In this document: positions 7,415 through 16,095 of the stretch, piece by piece
Numbering within the stretch: the stretch's first letter is position 1
Layout of the letters: each line of letters starts with the position of its first letter
DNA from: DASVAL01 sp035649575
GTDB lineage: Bacteria; Planctomycetota; UBA1135; UBA2386
Assembly (NCBI GenBank): GCA_035649575.1
Contig: DASRJH010000137.1
Coordinates: 1-19,568 of the forward strand
Reading direction: 5' to 3'
DNA length: 19,568 nt
Notes under the pieces: model-generated
What the model was told of the DNA's origin: nothing
The model's database searches: none
What the model saw: only the letters and a program-made list of their open reading frames with translations
Position numbers and translations under genes: made by a program

Positions 7415-8698
7415 CTACTTGCCCTTCTGCCTGGCCTCGGCCGCTTCGATGCGCTGCCGTGCTCTGTGCAGCCAGTCGCGCATCGTGACGACGACGCCGT
7501 CCTTGTCGCGCACCTGATACGGTTCTCCGGTCCGGCTCGACTTGCTCGCAAGTATCTCGATGAACTCCTCGACGTCGATCGTCTTGTCGCGCGGCGTTGC
7601 CAGCTTGGCGATCAGGAACTGGGCGGCAGCCGGCCCCGCGTAGTCCTTGCCTTCGCGCACGAACGTGTCGGGGCTCGCTTCGATCGCTCGCAGCAGCTGG
7701 CCGATGCGATCGGGCCGGAACGTGGCGGTCGCCTGCACCTGGAACTCCGCGTGGTCGTCGCCGATCAGCAGGTTCACGAGCTTCTGCACGGACAACACGT
7801 AGCGCGCACTGGCGAGCTGGAACTCGACATAGTCGCGCTCGTGCACGAGCTGCTCGGGCACCACGATCGAACCGTCGGCTGCCACGAGCTCGAACAACAC
7901 GCGACCCGCCGTGATGTCGTCGATGTGGACCTGGAGCCAGTTGCGGCTGCCGGGCACGAACCTCTTCTTGCGCTGCGGCACCACGAACGTGGTCACCGGC
8001 TCCTCGAGGTCGAGTCGCGGCGGCACGCACCGGAACTCGAACAACGTACTCGCGGGACCGAGCCGCAGTTCGACCTCGAACGCGTCGGCGGCCATCAGGC
8101 GTTCGCGCATGCGTGCATCGACATCGAGCACCCACAGCTGCTCCTCGGCGCGCCGGACCAGCGGCAGCTCGAGGTCCGCGAGACGCACCATCGCTGCGGA
8201 CTGGCGCGCCGCCGCACCCTGCAGCTCGATCCGTTCGAGCGTCGCCGGGTCGAGCCACACGCGGTCGTCGGGTTCCACGAAGCGCGTCGGCTTGCCGCGC
8301 GTGCGCACGACGCAACGGACCTTGCCGTCGTCTTTCGCAGCGCGGGCCCACGCGATGGCGGGGCTCTGCGCGGTGCGGTTCTGGAAGCGCGCGAACACGA
8401 ACAGCGCCCCCTGGTCGCGGCCGGCGGGCAGCAGGTCGAACAGGCGAGCGTCGGCGAGGTTGGCCTGGAAGCGCCGCTGGCCGACGTCCTGTAGCGACAG
8501 TCGATCCTGGGCGGCGGCATCGCTGGCGAGCCAGATCGCGTCGGGTGTGCTGCTGACCTCGACTTCGAGCAGCAGGTTGGATCCCGCGGCCGCGGGCAGG
8601 CGCAGGTTGTCCGGGACCTTCACGATGCGGACGTTGTCTTGCGCGTGCAGCGCCGCGAGCAGCACGAGCGACGCGAAGACGGGGGAGAGCTGGCGCAT
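7415..8698 (-). CDS. Exported protein with C-terminal DUF5329 domain
   Basis: A 427-residue protein with a signal peptide (MRQLSPVFASLVLLAALHAQ). Residues about 25-325 are a large unrecognised region rich in beta-type sequence and arginine/aspartate; a stretch at about 235-325 (FVVPQRKKRFVPGSRNWLQV, RVLFELVAADGSIVVPEQLV) looks like its own domain. Residues about 330-418 match DUF5329: LLRAIEASPDTFVREGKDY, a central AAQFLIAKL helix, then VEEFIEILASKSSRTGEPY and a final MRDWLHRARQRI. The usual DUF5329 protein is small, about 100-130 residues, so this is a long N-terminal extension of it. The function of DUF5329 is not known to me. The gene is divergent from the serine hydrolase gene, with 130 bases between starts, and converges on the propeller gene at 5954. 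Confidence 0.8.
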   Translation of the reverse strand: MRQLSPVFASLVLLAALHAQDNVRIVKVPDNLRLPAAAGSNLLLEVEVSSTPDAIWLASDAAAQDRLSLQDVGQRRFQANLADARLFDLLPAGRDQGALFVFARFQNRTAQSPAIAWARAAKDDGKVRCVVRTRGKPTRFVEPDDRVWLDPATLERIELQGAAARQSAAMVRLADLELPLVRRAEEQLWVLDVDARMRERLMAADAFEVELRLGPASTLFEFRCVPPRLDLEEPVTTFVVPQRKKRFVPGSRNWLQVHIDDITAGRVLFELVAADGSIVVPEQLVHERDYVEFQLASARYVLSVQKLVNLLIGDDHAEFQVQATATFRPDRIGQLLRAIEASPDTFVREGKDYAGPAAAQFLIAKLATPRDKTIDVEEFIEILASKSSRTGEPYQVRDKDGVVVTMRDWLHRARQRIEAAEARQKGK

Positions 8699-8828
8699 GG
8701 TGTGTCGCCACGCCGGGGACGGCGCAGCGAGAGCAGACTGTAGCCGGCGCGTTTGACGGGAAGTCGCGCCGAGGGAACTTGTCCCTGGTCGATGATGAAT
8801 AGCCGGCCGCCGTCCCTATCTTGCCAGG

Positions 8829-10217
8829 ATGCGTTCATTGCCCGTCTTGCTGCCGATTCTTCTGCCTGGCGTCCTGCTCCGCGGCATCCTGGCCCAGGAA
8901 CCACCTGCGTTCGCAGAGCAGGTCGACCGGCTCTGCAACCCGCTCGTCCAGGCCGACGTCGCGGTGGGGTTCGTGGTCGGCGTGATCGACGGCGAGACCG
9001 AGTTCGTGCGCGGCTACGGCCGCCTGGCCCGCGAGAGCAAACAACAACCCGGCGCGCAGACGATATACGAGATCGGCTCGGTGTCGAAGGTGTTCACGGG
9101 GCTGCTGCTCGCGGACGCGGTGCAGCGTGGTCTCACAGCACTTGACGATCCCGTGCAGAAGCATCTGCCCGAAGGCGTCTCGATGCCGGCGTTCGAGGGC
9201 AAGCCCGTGTTGCTGTGGCACCTCTCGACGCACACGTCGGGCTTGCCGCGCCTGCCCGACATGAAGGGGTCCGACCCGCAGGATCCGTACGCGCACTTCA
9301 CGACGGAACGTCTCTACGAAGCGCTCGGCGCCGTGCGCGTACGATGGGAGCCCGGCAGCAAGTACGAGTACAGCAACCTGGCCGTCGGGCTGCTCGGCGC
9401 CCTGCTCGTCCGCGCGAACGAGCTCGGCTCCTACGACGAGCTGCTGCGTGCGCGCATCCTGGTGCCGCTGCAGATGCGGGACTCCGGCGTTGCGCTCGAC
9501 GAGGCGCAGCAGAAGCGTCTCGCGCCGCCGCACGATGCGGATGGCGAACCCGACCACACCTGGGATCTCGCAGCACTCGCGGGCGCGGGCGGCATCCGGT
9601 CGACGGTCTCCGACATGCTGAAGTTTGCGCGCGCCCAGCTCACGCGACCCGAAGTCCTCGGCAAGGCCATCGAGCTCTCGCAGCAGAAGCGCCACGACGG
9701 TGCGAACGGCATCCACGTCGCACTGGGCTGGCACATCGCACGCGATGGCGAGACGCTGTGGCACAACGGGCAGACCGGTGGTTACCACGCCTACCTCGGC
9801 GTGCAGCCGAAGCGGAACCGCGCCGTCTGCATCCTCGCGAACACGGGGCGCGGCGAGTTCGATGCGGTCGGGGAACGCATCCTGCAGCACCTGGCCGGCA
9901 TGAAGGTCGAGCCGTTGTCGTTCGAGACGCCGGTCGCCGTCGAACGCGCGGTGCTGCAGCGCTACGTCGGCAAGTATCGCCTGTCGCCGCAGGCGACCTT
10001 CGAGCTGACGTTGCGCGACCGCGGTCTGTTCGCGCAACTGACGGGGCAGCGCGCAAGTCGTCTGTATGCGCGGTCCGCCACCGAGTTCTTCTACCGCGTC
10101 GTCGAAGCGTCGATCACGTTCGAGCTCGAAGGCGATGTGGTGACCGGGCTCGTGCTGCACCAGAACGGGCGCGACATGCGTTGCAGCCGCCTGCCCGCCG
10201 ACGGCGCGGACAAGTAG
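8829..10217 (+). CDS. Exported serine hydrolase, class C beta-lactamase family
   Basis: A 462-residue protein with a hydrophobic signal segment (residues about 4-22, ending ILAQ). It has the three motifs of the beta-lactamase/D-alanyl-D-alanine carboxypeptidase clan: SVSK (S84-K87, nucleophile and base), YSN (181-183) and HNG (312-314) in HNGQTGGYHAYLGV. The HLSTHTSGLPRLP segment (131-142) is also typical. Residues about 378-455 (YVGKYRLSPQATFELTLRD onwards) form a small C-terminal beta domain, as in many such hydrolases. Substrates in this family include cell-wall peptides, D-amino-acid peptides and simple esters; the sequence does not tell which. It need not give antibiotic resistance. The ATG has only a CCAGG directly before it. 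It is convergent with pyrC, 13 bases between stops. Confidence 0.9.
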   Translation: MRSLPVLLPILLPGVLLRGILAQEPPAFAEQVDRLCNPLVQADVAVGFVVGVIDGETEFVRGYGRLARESKQQPGAQTIYEIGSVSKVFTGLLLADAVQRGLTALDDPVQKHLPEGVSMPAFEGKPVLLWHLSTHTSGLPRLPDMKGSDPQDPYAHFTTERLYEALGAVRVRWEPGSKYEYSNLAVGLLGALLVRANELGSYDELLRARILVPLQMRDSGVALDEAQQKRLAPPHDADGEPDHTWDLAALAGAGGIRSTVSDMLKFARAQLTRPEVLGKAIELSQQKRHDGANGIHVALGWHIARDGETLWHNGQTGGYHAYLGVQPKRNRAVCILANTGRGEFDAVGERILQHLAGMKVEPLSFETPVAVERAVLQRYVGKYRLSPQATFELTLRDRGLFAQLTGQRASRLYARSATEFFYRVVEASITFELEGDVVTGLVLHQNGRDMRCSRLPADGADK

Positions 10218-10230
10218 ACCGGGGTGTTTC

Positions 10231-11265
10231 TCAGCCGGAACCGACGAGCCGCCACGGCATCGACTCGCCAGCGCGCATCGGCACGAGCCGTTCGTCTCCG
10301 AAGGGCAGCTCGGCCGGTACCGTCCACGCCTCGCGGACGAGCGTGATGCGATCCTGGTTTCGCGGCAGGCCGTAGAAGTCCGGACCACGCTGGCTCGCGA
10401 ACGCCTCGAGACGTTCCAGGGCACCGGCTCGTTCGAAAACCTCGGCGTAGAGCTCGATCGCGGCGTGGGCCGTGTAGATGCCCGCGCAACCACACGCGGC
10501 CTCCTTCCTCTTGCGCGCGTGTGGCGCGCTGTCGGTGCCGAGGAAGAAGCGCGCCCCGGTCACAGCGGCCTTCACGAGGGCCTCGCGGTGGCGTTCGCGC
10601 TTCAACACGGGCAGGCAATAGGCATGTGGCCGGATGCCGCCCTGAAAGATCGCATTGCGGTTCCAGAGCAGGTGGTGGGCCGTGATCGTCGCGCCCACGC
10701 GCGGGCCCGCCTGCTCGACCCAGGCGACCGCCTCGGCCGTCGTCACGTGCTCGAGCACTATGCGCAGCGCCGGGAACTCGCGGTGCAGCGGGATCAGGTG
10801 TCGCTCGAGGAAGACCCGTTCGCGGTCGAACACGTCGACGTCCGCATCGGTGACTTCCCCGTGCACGAGAAGTGGCACCCCGTGCTTCTCCATCGCGGCC
10901 AGGGCCGGGTGCGTAGCTTGCCAGTTCGTGACCCCCGTCTCGGAGTTGGTCGTGGCACCGGCGGGGTAGTACTTGACGCCGGTCACGAAGCCGCTCGCCT
11001 TGGCGGCCGCGATCTCCGCGGCCGGGGTGCGATCCGTCAGATAGAGCGTCATCAGCGGCTGGAACCGCATGCCCTGCGGCACCGCGGCGAGGATGCGCTG
11101 CCGGTAATCGCGAGCTGCCGCGACGGTCGTCACAGGGGGTGCGAGGTTCGGCATCACGATGGCCCGCGCGAAGGTGCGCGCGGTGTCGGGCAACACCGCG
11201 GCGAGTGCTTGGCCATCGCGCAGGTGCAGGTGCCAGTCGTCAGGGCGGGTGATCGAGAGTCGCAT
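10231..11265 (-). CDS. pyrC: Dihydroorotase, class II
   Basis: Dihydroorotase cyclises N-carbamoyl-L-aspartate to dihydroorotate in pyrimidine synthesis, in the cytoplasm. The 344-residue length matches class II enzymes such as E. coli PyrC (about 348). Zinc ligands and catalytic residues are in place: HLH (H12, H14) in DDWHLHLRDG, the lysine expected to be carboxylated (K98) in GVKYYPAGAT, H135 in LLVHGEV, H173 in VLEHVTT, and the catalytic Asp D245 in FLGTDSAPH. The ATG at 11265 fits the family start (a few residues before the RPDDWHLH motif); the frame is open upstream but that part is arginine-rich and unlike PyrC. No clear Shine-Dalgarno site is seen. It is encoded alone, not with other pyr genes. 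Confidence 0.96.
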   Translation of the reverse strand: MRLSITRPDDWHLHLRDGQALAAVLPDTARTFARAIVMPNLAPPVTTVAAARDYRQRILAAVPQGMRFQPLMTLYLTDRTPAAEIAAAKASGFVTGVKYYPAGATTNSETGVTNWQATHPALAAMEKHGVPLLVHGEVTDADVDVFDRERVFLERHLIPLHREFPALRIVLEHVTTAEAVAWVEQAGPRVGATITAHHLLWNRNAIFQGGIRPHAYCLPVLKRERHREALVKAAVTGARFFLGTDSAPHARKRKEAACGCAGIYTAHAAIELYAEVFERAGALERLEAFASQRGPDFYGLPRNQDRITLVREAWTVPAELPFGDERLVPMRAGESMPWRLVGSG

Positions 11266-11351
11266 CGCGGCGAGGAGGTATAGCCAGTTGCACGTCCGAA
11301 TCGGCGCGGCTCCCGCGAATACCATCCAAAGCAATTGTCGCGGGCTTCGCG

Positions 11352-11395
11352 CAATGAAGTCCGGATCTGAGCCTCGCCGCCGCGCCAATGAAGTC
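11352..11395. repeat. Short direct repeat upstream of pyrC and the subtilase gene
   Basis: CAATGAAGTC occurs at 11352-11361 and again at 11386-11395, both preceded by a CGCG-type run, with a start-to-start distance of 34 bases. It lies in the 273-base divergent gap between pyrC and the subtilase gene, where regulatory sites would be expected. Spacing near a whole number of helical turns would suit a regulator, but two copies can arise by chance. I see no clear promoter in the rest of the gap. Confidence 0.25.
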
Positions 11396-11538
11396 GGCAT
11401 GACGTGGGACCTTCGCCGCAGTCGCAGCAGTGTGACGGGGCGCAGACCACGCGGGAGTTGCCGGCCAGCGGGCAGCACTCCATACTCCATTGAGCCTACC
11501 CCTGTCTTTCCTGGAGACGGGTCTGCTCCCCGTCGCCC

Positions 11539-14046
11539 ATGCAGGCTCCCATGCTATTGCGAACAGCTCTACTCTGCGCCACCACTCTGTCCATGCTGTC
11601 GGCGGTCCAGGCGCAAGCAGGCCAGGCCGCGGCTCCCGCGAACAAGGTTCATCCCAACGAACACCGCTTCGAGACGCGCGGCGTGACGGTTCGCCGGTTG
11701 GTCGACTCCGGAGTCACGCACACGGCTCGCAGCCGCGATGGCGGCGTCACCTGGCAGCCGTTGCTCGACGCGGACGACCGCGTGCACCACGTGTTGGCCA
11801 GGTTCGACCCGGCCACGGCGCCGCTGCAGCTCCCGGGCCCGATGGCCGCTCCTGCGGGCACGCGCCTCTTCCTCGTGCAGTTCCAGACGCAGGTTCTCGG
11901 CGAGTATCGCGACGCGGTCACCTTGGCGGGCGCGCAGATCCTTCACTACCTGCCCGCGAACCTGCTCTGCGTGCGCTGCGACGCCCGCGTTGCGGCGAGC
12001 CTGCGGGAACTGGGCTGCGTGCGGTGGGTCGGTCCGCTGCAGAACGGCTTCAAGCTCGATGACGAGCTGCGCGGGTTCGCGACGGGAGGTGGCGGCAGGG
12101 CACGCGAGTGCAACCTCGTGCTCGCTGCGAAGGCCGACCGGCTCGCGCTCGCTGGCCAGATCGCCGCGATCGGCGGCCAGGTCACGGACCTGTGCGAAGG
12201 CTCGACGATGATCCGCGCTTCGCTGACGCGGCAACACCTGCTGGATGTCATGTCGCTCGACACCGTGGTGTGGGCCGATCCGGCGACGCCGATCGGCTAC
12301 GACATGGACAACGCGCGCATCCAGGGTGGCGCGGATTCCATCGAGGCGGCGGCAAACTACCTCGGGCAGGGCGTGCGCGCCGAGATCACCGAGTTCTTCC
12401 AGGAGACGCACCCCGACTTCGCGGGCCGGTTCCTGGTGCGCGGCCAAGGCAGCGCGAGCCACGGTCACTGCACCGCGGGCATCGTCGGCGGCGCCGGTGC
12501 CGGCATGTTCCAGGCGCGCGGCATGATGCCGCTGTGCACGATCATCGAAGGTGGCTACACCTCGGCTTCCTCCCACTACACCCAGATCCAGGGCAGCGTG
12601 AATCCTGCGCTGCAGTGGAAGACCATGATCGCCACGGCGAGTTGGGGTTCGACGCAGACGCCGAGCTACACGACGGTGTCGTCGGCGATGGACGACGCGC
12701 TGTTCGACAGCGACCTGACGCGTTGCCAGAGCCAGAGCAACCTCGGCGATACGAGAAGCCGCCCCGAAGCCTGGGCCAAGAACATCATCTCGGGCGGCGG
12801 TCTCTCGCACGGCAACAACGCGAACCCGCTCGATGACGTCTGGACCACTGCCTCGACCGGCCCCGCCACGGACGGACGCCTGAAGCCCGACGCCTGTGCC
12901 TACTACGACAACGTGCTGACGTCGGACCTCGTCGGGACGTCCGGCTACTCGGCGACCAATTACACCGCGACCTTCAGTGGCACCTCGTCCGCGACGCCGA
13001 TCATCGCGGGCCACGTCGGCCTCATCCAACAGATGTTCACGGACGGCCTGTTCGGCAATCCGCTGCCGCTGCCGGCGACGGACGCAAACCGCTTCGCGAA
13101 CAAGCCGCACATGACGACGAGCAAGGCGCTGCTCTGCAACACGGCGAGCCAATACGCGTTCTCGGGCGCCGCGCACAACCTGACGCGCACGCACCAGGGT
13201 TGGGGCTTCCCGTCGGTGAGCCGCCTCTACGAGAACCGCAAGAAGATCCTCGTCGTCGACGAGTACGACACGCTGCAGCTGGGCCAGTCGCGGACCTACC
13301 TCGTGTGGGTCGCGCCGGGCACTGCCGAGTTCCGCGCGACGATGGTCTACGCGGATCCGGCGGCGGTTGCGGGCGCCGCGATCCACCTGATCAACAACGC
13401 CAACCTCAAGGTCACGCGCCTCTCGGACGGCACGTTCTGGTGGGGCAACAACGGCCTCGCCGTCGGCACGACTTCGACGAGCGGCGGCGTGCCGAACGAC
13501 CGCGACAACATCGAGTGTGTCTACCTCGCCAGCCCGCAAGCCGGCATCTACCTCGTGACCGTCGAAGCGACCTCGATCGTGCAGGACGCCAAGGTCGAGA
13601 CACCGCAGCTCGACCTCGACTGCGCGCTGGTCGTGCACCCGCTCGGTGGTGGCTACCAGAACGACACGGGCATGACGCTCGATCTGAGCTCGACGGGCCC
13701 CGGCAACCTCACGATCAGTGCGGCCAACGTGCCGGCCACCGGCTGGGACGAGGGTTACACGGCGCTCTCGTTCAGCACGCTCGGTGGGCGTGGCTTCGGC
13801 AAGTTCTTCGGCATCGAGGACGACTTCCTGACGATCCTGCTGTGGACCACGCCGTTGGGGCCGGGCAACGCGTTCCACTTCAGCAATGCCGGTCCCGGTG
13901 TCTTCCCGTTCGCAGACTTCGTGTTCCCCGATCCGGGCATCATCAGCTTCCTGGCGGGCATCCCGATCGACGGGGTCATGATGCTGTTCGACGCCAACGG
14001 CAACATCGTCGCGCAGTCGAACGTCGACCGCCTCACGCTGCAGTAG
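11539..14046 (+). CDS. Exported subtilase (S8 peptidase), Kp43-like, with C-terminal jelly-roll
   Basis: An 835-residue exported protein. The signal peptide ends near AQA (about residue 27). Residues about 105-250 look like a propeptide (RLFLVQFQTQVLGEYRDAV, ILHYLPANLLCVRC, VRWVGPLQNGFKLDDELR). The catalytic region is about 255-500: HGHCTAG with the catalytic His (H308), NLGD and AWAKNIISGGG around the oxyanion part, and GTSSATP with the nucleophile S483. The first triad segment reads AEITEFFQETHPDF (281-294), where the usual D-T/S-G is absent and Glu285 sits at the Asp position. Residues about 570-700 form a jelly-roll like that of Kp43 subtilases (LVWVAPGTAEFRATMVYADP, NIECVYLASPQAGIYLVTVE). 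The tail (about 715-835) ends SNVDRLTLQ and may be a distant version of the shared C-terminal module. The start could be the ATG at 11551 instead. Confidence 0.88.
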   Translation: MQAPMLLRTALLCATTLSMLSAVQAQAGQAAAPANKVHPNEHRFETRGVTVRRLVDSGVTHTARSRDGGVTWQPLLDADDRVHHVLARFDPATAPLQLPGPMAAPAGTRLFLVQFQTQVLGEYRDAVTLAGAQILHYLPANLLCVRCDARVAASLRELGCVRWVGPLQNGFKLDDELRGFATGGGGRARECNLVLAAKADRLALAGQIAAIGGQVTDLCEGSTMIRASLTRQHLLDVMSLDTVVWADPATPIGYDMDNARIQGGADSIEAAANYLGQGVRAEITEFFQETHPDFAGRFLVRGQGSASHGHCTAGIVGGAGAGMFQARGMMPLCTIIEGGYTSASSHYTQIQGSVNPALQWKTMIATASWGSTQTPSYTTVSSAMDDALFDSDLTRCQSQSNLGDTRSRPEAWAKNIISGGGLSHGNNANPLDDVWTTASTGPATDGRLKPDACAYYDNVLTSDLVGTSGYSATNYTATFSGTSSATPIIAGHVGLIQQMFTDGLFGNPLPLPATDANRFANKPHMTTSKALLCNTASQYAFSGAAHNLTRTHQGWGFPSVSRLYENRKKILVVDEYDTLQLGQSRTYLVWVAPGTAEFRATMVYADPAAVAGAAIHLINNANLKVTRLSDGTFWWGNNGLAVGTTSTSGGVPNDRDNIECVYLASPQAGIYLVTVEATSIVQDAKVETPQLDLDCALVVHPLGGGYQNDTGMTLDLSSTGPGNLTISAANVPATGWDEGYTALSFSTLGGRGFGKFFGIEDDFLTILLWTTPLGPGNAFHFSNAGPGVFPFADFVFPDPGIISFLAGIPIDGVMMLFDANGNIVAQSNVDRLTLQ

Positions 14047-14058
14047 TGTCCTCGCCGC

Positions 14059-14069
14059 GGGGGGGGGGG
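14059..14069 (+). repeat. Run of eleven G
   Basis: Eleven consecutive G lie 13 bases after the subtilase stop and about 41 bases before the mqnD start, followed by AGTAGTAGTGG. Homopolymers of this length can slip. Here the run is intergenic, so slippage would affect only spacing. The exact length in an assembly is unreliable. Confidence 0.7.
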
Positions 14070-14110
14070 AGTAGTAGTGGATCGGACGCGGATCGGTAGG
14101 CTCACGCAGG

Positions 14111-14971
14111 TTGAGCCCGGTCCGCCAGATCCCGTTCGGCTTCTCGCCGTGCCCCAATGACACGTTCGCCTTCTGGGGTGCGTGCTACGGGGCCGTGCCG
14201 AGTCCGGGCATAGCACTCGTGCCGGCGCTGGCCGACATCGAAGCGCTCAACGAGCGCGCCGTGCAACGTCGCGATCCGCTGGCGGTGACGAAACTGAGCG
14301 TGCCGGCCCTTGCGCGGGTCGCCGACCAATATGCGGTACTGCGCAGCGGGGCGGCACTCGGCTCTGGTTGTGGGCCGCTCGTCGTCTGCCGCGCCGATGC
14401 GCCGCTGCGGTCGCTCGACGACATCGCCGCGGCAAGGGTTGCGATCCCGGGCCGGCACACGACGGCTTTCCTGCTGCTGACGAGCCTCGGCCCGCAACCT
14501 CGCGAGTGCGTTGCGATGCGCTTCGATCAGGTCATGCCCGCCGTTGCCGCCGGAGTCTGCGACGCCGGGCTCGTGATCCACGAGGGTCGTTTCACCTACG
14601 CCGCGCACGGACTGCGCGAGCTCGCCGACCTCGGCGTGCTCTGGGAGCATGCGACCGGCGGGCCGCTGCCGCTCGGCGTCATCGCGGCGAGCCGCGAGCT
14701 CGACAGGTCCACTTTCGTCGCGATCGAAGCCACGCTGCGCGCGTCGGTCGCGCTGGCACGCAACGAACCGCACCGGCCCCGCGGATTCGTGCGTTCCCAT
14801 GCCCAGGAGATGAGCGATGACGTCTGCGACCGGCACATCGCGCTCTACGTGAACGACTTCACGGTCGATCTCGGCGCGCGCGGCCGGCGCGCGATCGAGA
14901 CGATGCTGGCGCGTGGCAAGGCACTCGGGTTGTTGCCGGCGGGACCGTCGCCGTTCCGGGAGGACGTGTGA
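14111..14971 (+). CDS. mqnD: 1,4-dihydroxy-6-naphthoate synthase (futalosine pathway)
   Basis: MqnD converts cyclic dehypoxanthinylfutalosine to 1,4-dihydroxy-6-naphthoate in the alternative menaquinone pathway. The 286-residue protein has the hallmark SPCPNDTF (12-19), then ALADIEALNERA, VTKLSVPAL (59-67), RSGAALGSGCGPLVV (78-92), an IPGRHTTAFLLL segment (112-123), DAGLVIHEGRFTY (151-163) with the catalytic-type histidine H157, and GGPLPLGV. Length fits the family. The only plausible start is the TTG at 14111, because an in-frame TAG lies at 14075-14077 and no ATG or GTG comes between; a GGTAGG sits about 10 bases upstream. It overlaps the next gene by four bases (GTGA), so the two are translationally coupled. 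Confidence 0.94.
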   Translation: MSPVRQIPFGFSPCPNDTFAFWGACYGAVPSPGIALVPALADIEALNERAVQRRDPLAVTKLSVPALARVADQYAVLRSGAALGSGCGPLVVCRADAPLRSLDDIAAARVAIPGRHTTAFLLLTSLGPQPRECVAMRFDQVMPAVAAGVCDAGLVIHEGRFTYAAHGLRELADLGVLWEHATGGPLPLGVIAASRELDRSTFVAIEATLRASVALARNEPHRPRGFVRSHAQEMSDDVCDRHIALYVNDFTVDLGARGRRAIETMLARGKALGLLPAGPSPFREDV

Positions 14972-16095
14972 TCTTCCCGTGCGTCGCGGCGCTCGTTTTC
15001 ACGCTGGCAACGCTGGTGCCGGTCTGCGTTGCCTCCATGGTGCTGCTGCTGCTCAAGCGGCCGCAGCGGCGCTTCTGGCGCATCAGCCTGTGGCTGCATG
15101 CGGCGCTGTTCCTGCTGCATCTCGTGGTCACCTTCCCACTGGCACTGGGTCTGCTCGGCTCGCGCGGCCTCGGCACGCGCCCTGACGAGCGGCGCTACGA
15201 GGGACCGCGGCTCGGCGCCGACGGCAAGCTGCTGCTACAGAGTCGCGACTCGCTGAAGGGCGAAGCGCAGGGCGACTCCGCGGTCGGCTCCGAGATCCTC
15301 GCGGCTGCGCGCGCGCGGGCGCGCACGATCGCGAGCTCGCAGGGCGTCGTGCTGCGCGCGTTCCGCATCGAACCGCTGCGCGAACCACCCGTGGCTGCCG
15401 TCGTGCTCGTGCACGGACTGTTCCGAGGCGCGATGGAGCTCGAGCCCGTCGCCGCGATGCTGCGCGAGCGGGGCTGTGAATGCTGGTTGCTCGAGCTGCG
15501 CAACCACGGCGGCAGCAGCCGCGCGCCGTTCACGGGAGGGCTGCGCGAGAGTGACGACGTCGTCGCGGCGGTCGAGTACGTGCGCGCGCAGCCGGGGCGC
15601 GCCGACACTCCGGTCGTGCTCTACGGCATCAGCCTCGGCACGGCCGCCGTGAGTCTCGCGTTGCCGCGGCTGCAGGGCATTGCCGGCCTCGTGCTCGACG
15701 CGCCGATCGACGATTTGCAGGCGGCCGCGCATCGCATGTTGTCGTTCCAGCGCGGCGGGGACCGCCGCAGCTGGTTCGCGATGGTCGAGCCCTGGCGTTC
15801 GCTCGTGCTCGAAGCACTCGGCGCCTGGTCCGGGTTTCAGGTGAAGGATGTCGCACCCGGCGAGGTGCTCGCGAACCTGCCGCACGATCTGCCCGTGCTG
15901 TTGATCAGCGCCGGCGAGGACGACCGCGTGCCGCCCGCGACCGTCGAGCAGCTGTTCGCGCGCTTGCCGATGCCCGACGAGAAGAAGGAGCTGTGGATCG
16001 CGGCCGGAGCGCACCACGGCGAGGTGTCCGCGAAGGAGCCGGCTGCTTACGCGGACGCCCTGGCGCGGTTGCTCGCGCGCTTGCGCCTCCCCTGA
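14968..16095 (+). CDS. Membrane-anchored alpha/beta hydrolase
   Basis: A 375-residue protein with two N-terminal membrane segments (about 5-29 and 39-63), then a charged linker, then an alpha/beta hydrolase domain (about 125-372). Seen motifs are VVLVHGLFRG (oxyanion HG, 145-154), ELRNHGGSS (176-184), the nucleophile elbow GISLG with S222 (220-224), an acidic residue in SAGEDDRVPP (D318 or D319), and the histidine in AGAHHGE (H349 or H350). A complete triad is thus present. The family includes esterases, thioesterases and peptidases; the substrate is unknown. The GTG start at 14968 overlaps the mqnD stop (GTGA), so the gene is co-translated with mqnD, which suggests but does not show a link to quinone or membrane-lipid metabolism. 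Confidence 0.85.
   Translation: MIFPCVAALVFTLATLVPVCVASMVLLLLKRPQRRFWRISLWLHAALFLLHLVVTFPLALGLLGSRGLGTRPDERRYEGPRLGADGKLLLQSRDSLKGEAQGDSAVGSEILAAARARARTIASSQGVVLRAFRIEPLREPPVAAVVLVHGLFRGAMELEPVAAMLRERGCECWLLELRNHGGSSRAPFTGGLRESDDVVAAVEYVRAQPGRADTPVVLYGISLGTAAVSLALPRLQGIAGLVLDAPIDDLQAAAHRMLSFQRGGDRRSWFAMVEPWRSLVLEALGAWSGFQVKDVAPGEVLANLPHDLPVLLISAGEDDRVPPATVEQLFARLPMPDEKKELWIAAGAHHGEVSAKEPAAYADALARLLARLRLP

Noticed and set aside
8829..10217. Reading the serine hydrolase as an antibiotic-resistance beta-lactamase
   Set aside because: The motifs are shared by esterases and D-amino-acid peptidases; there is an extra C-terminal domain and no AmpR-like regulator beside it, so resistance is not supported.
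11569..14163. Long open frame on the minus strand opposite the subtilase gene (864 codons)
   Set aside because: It is very rich in Arg, Ala and charged residues with no domain. The opposite frame has a signal peptide, catalytic motifs and a jelly-roll. High GC at third codon positions keeps antisense frames open.
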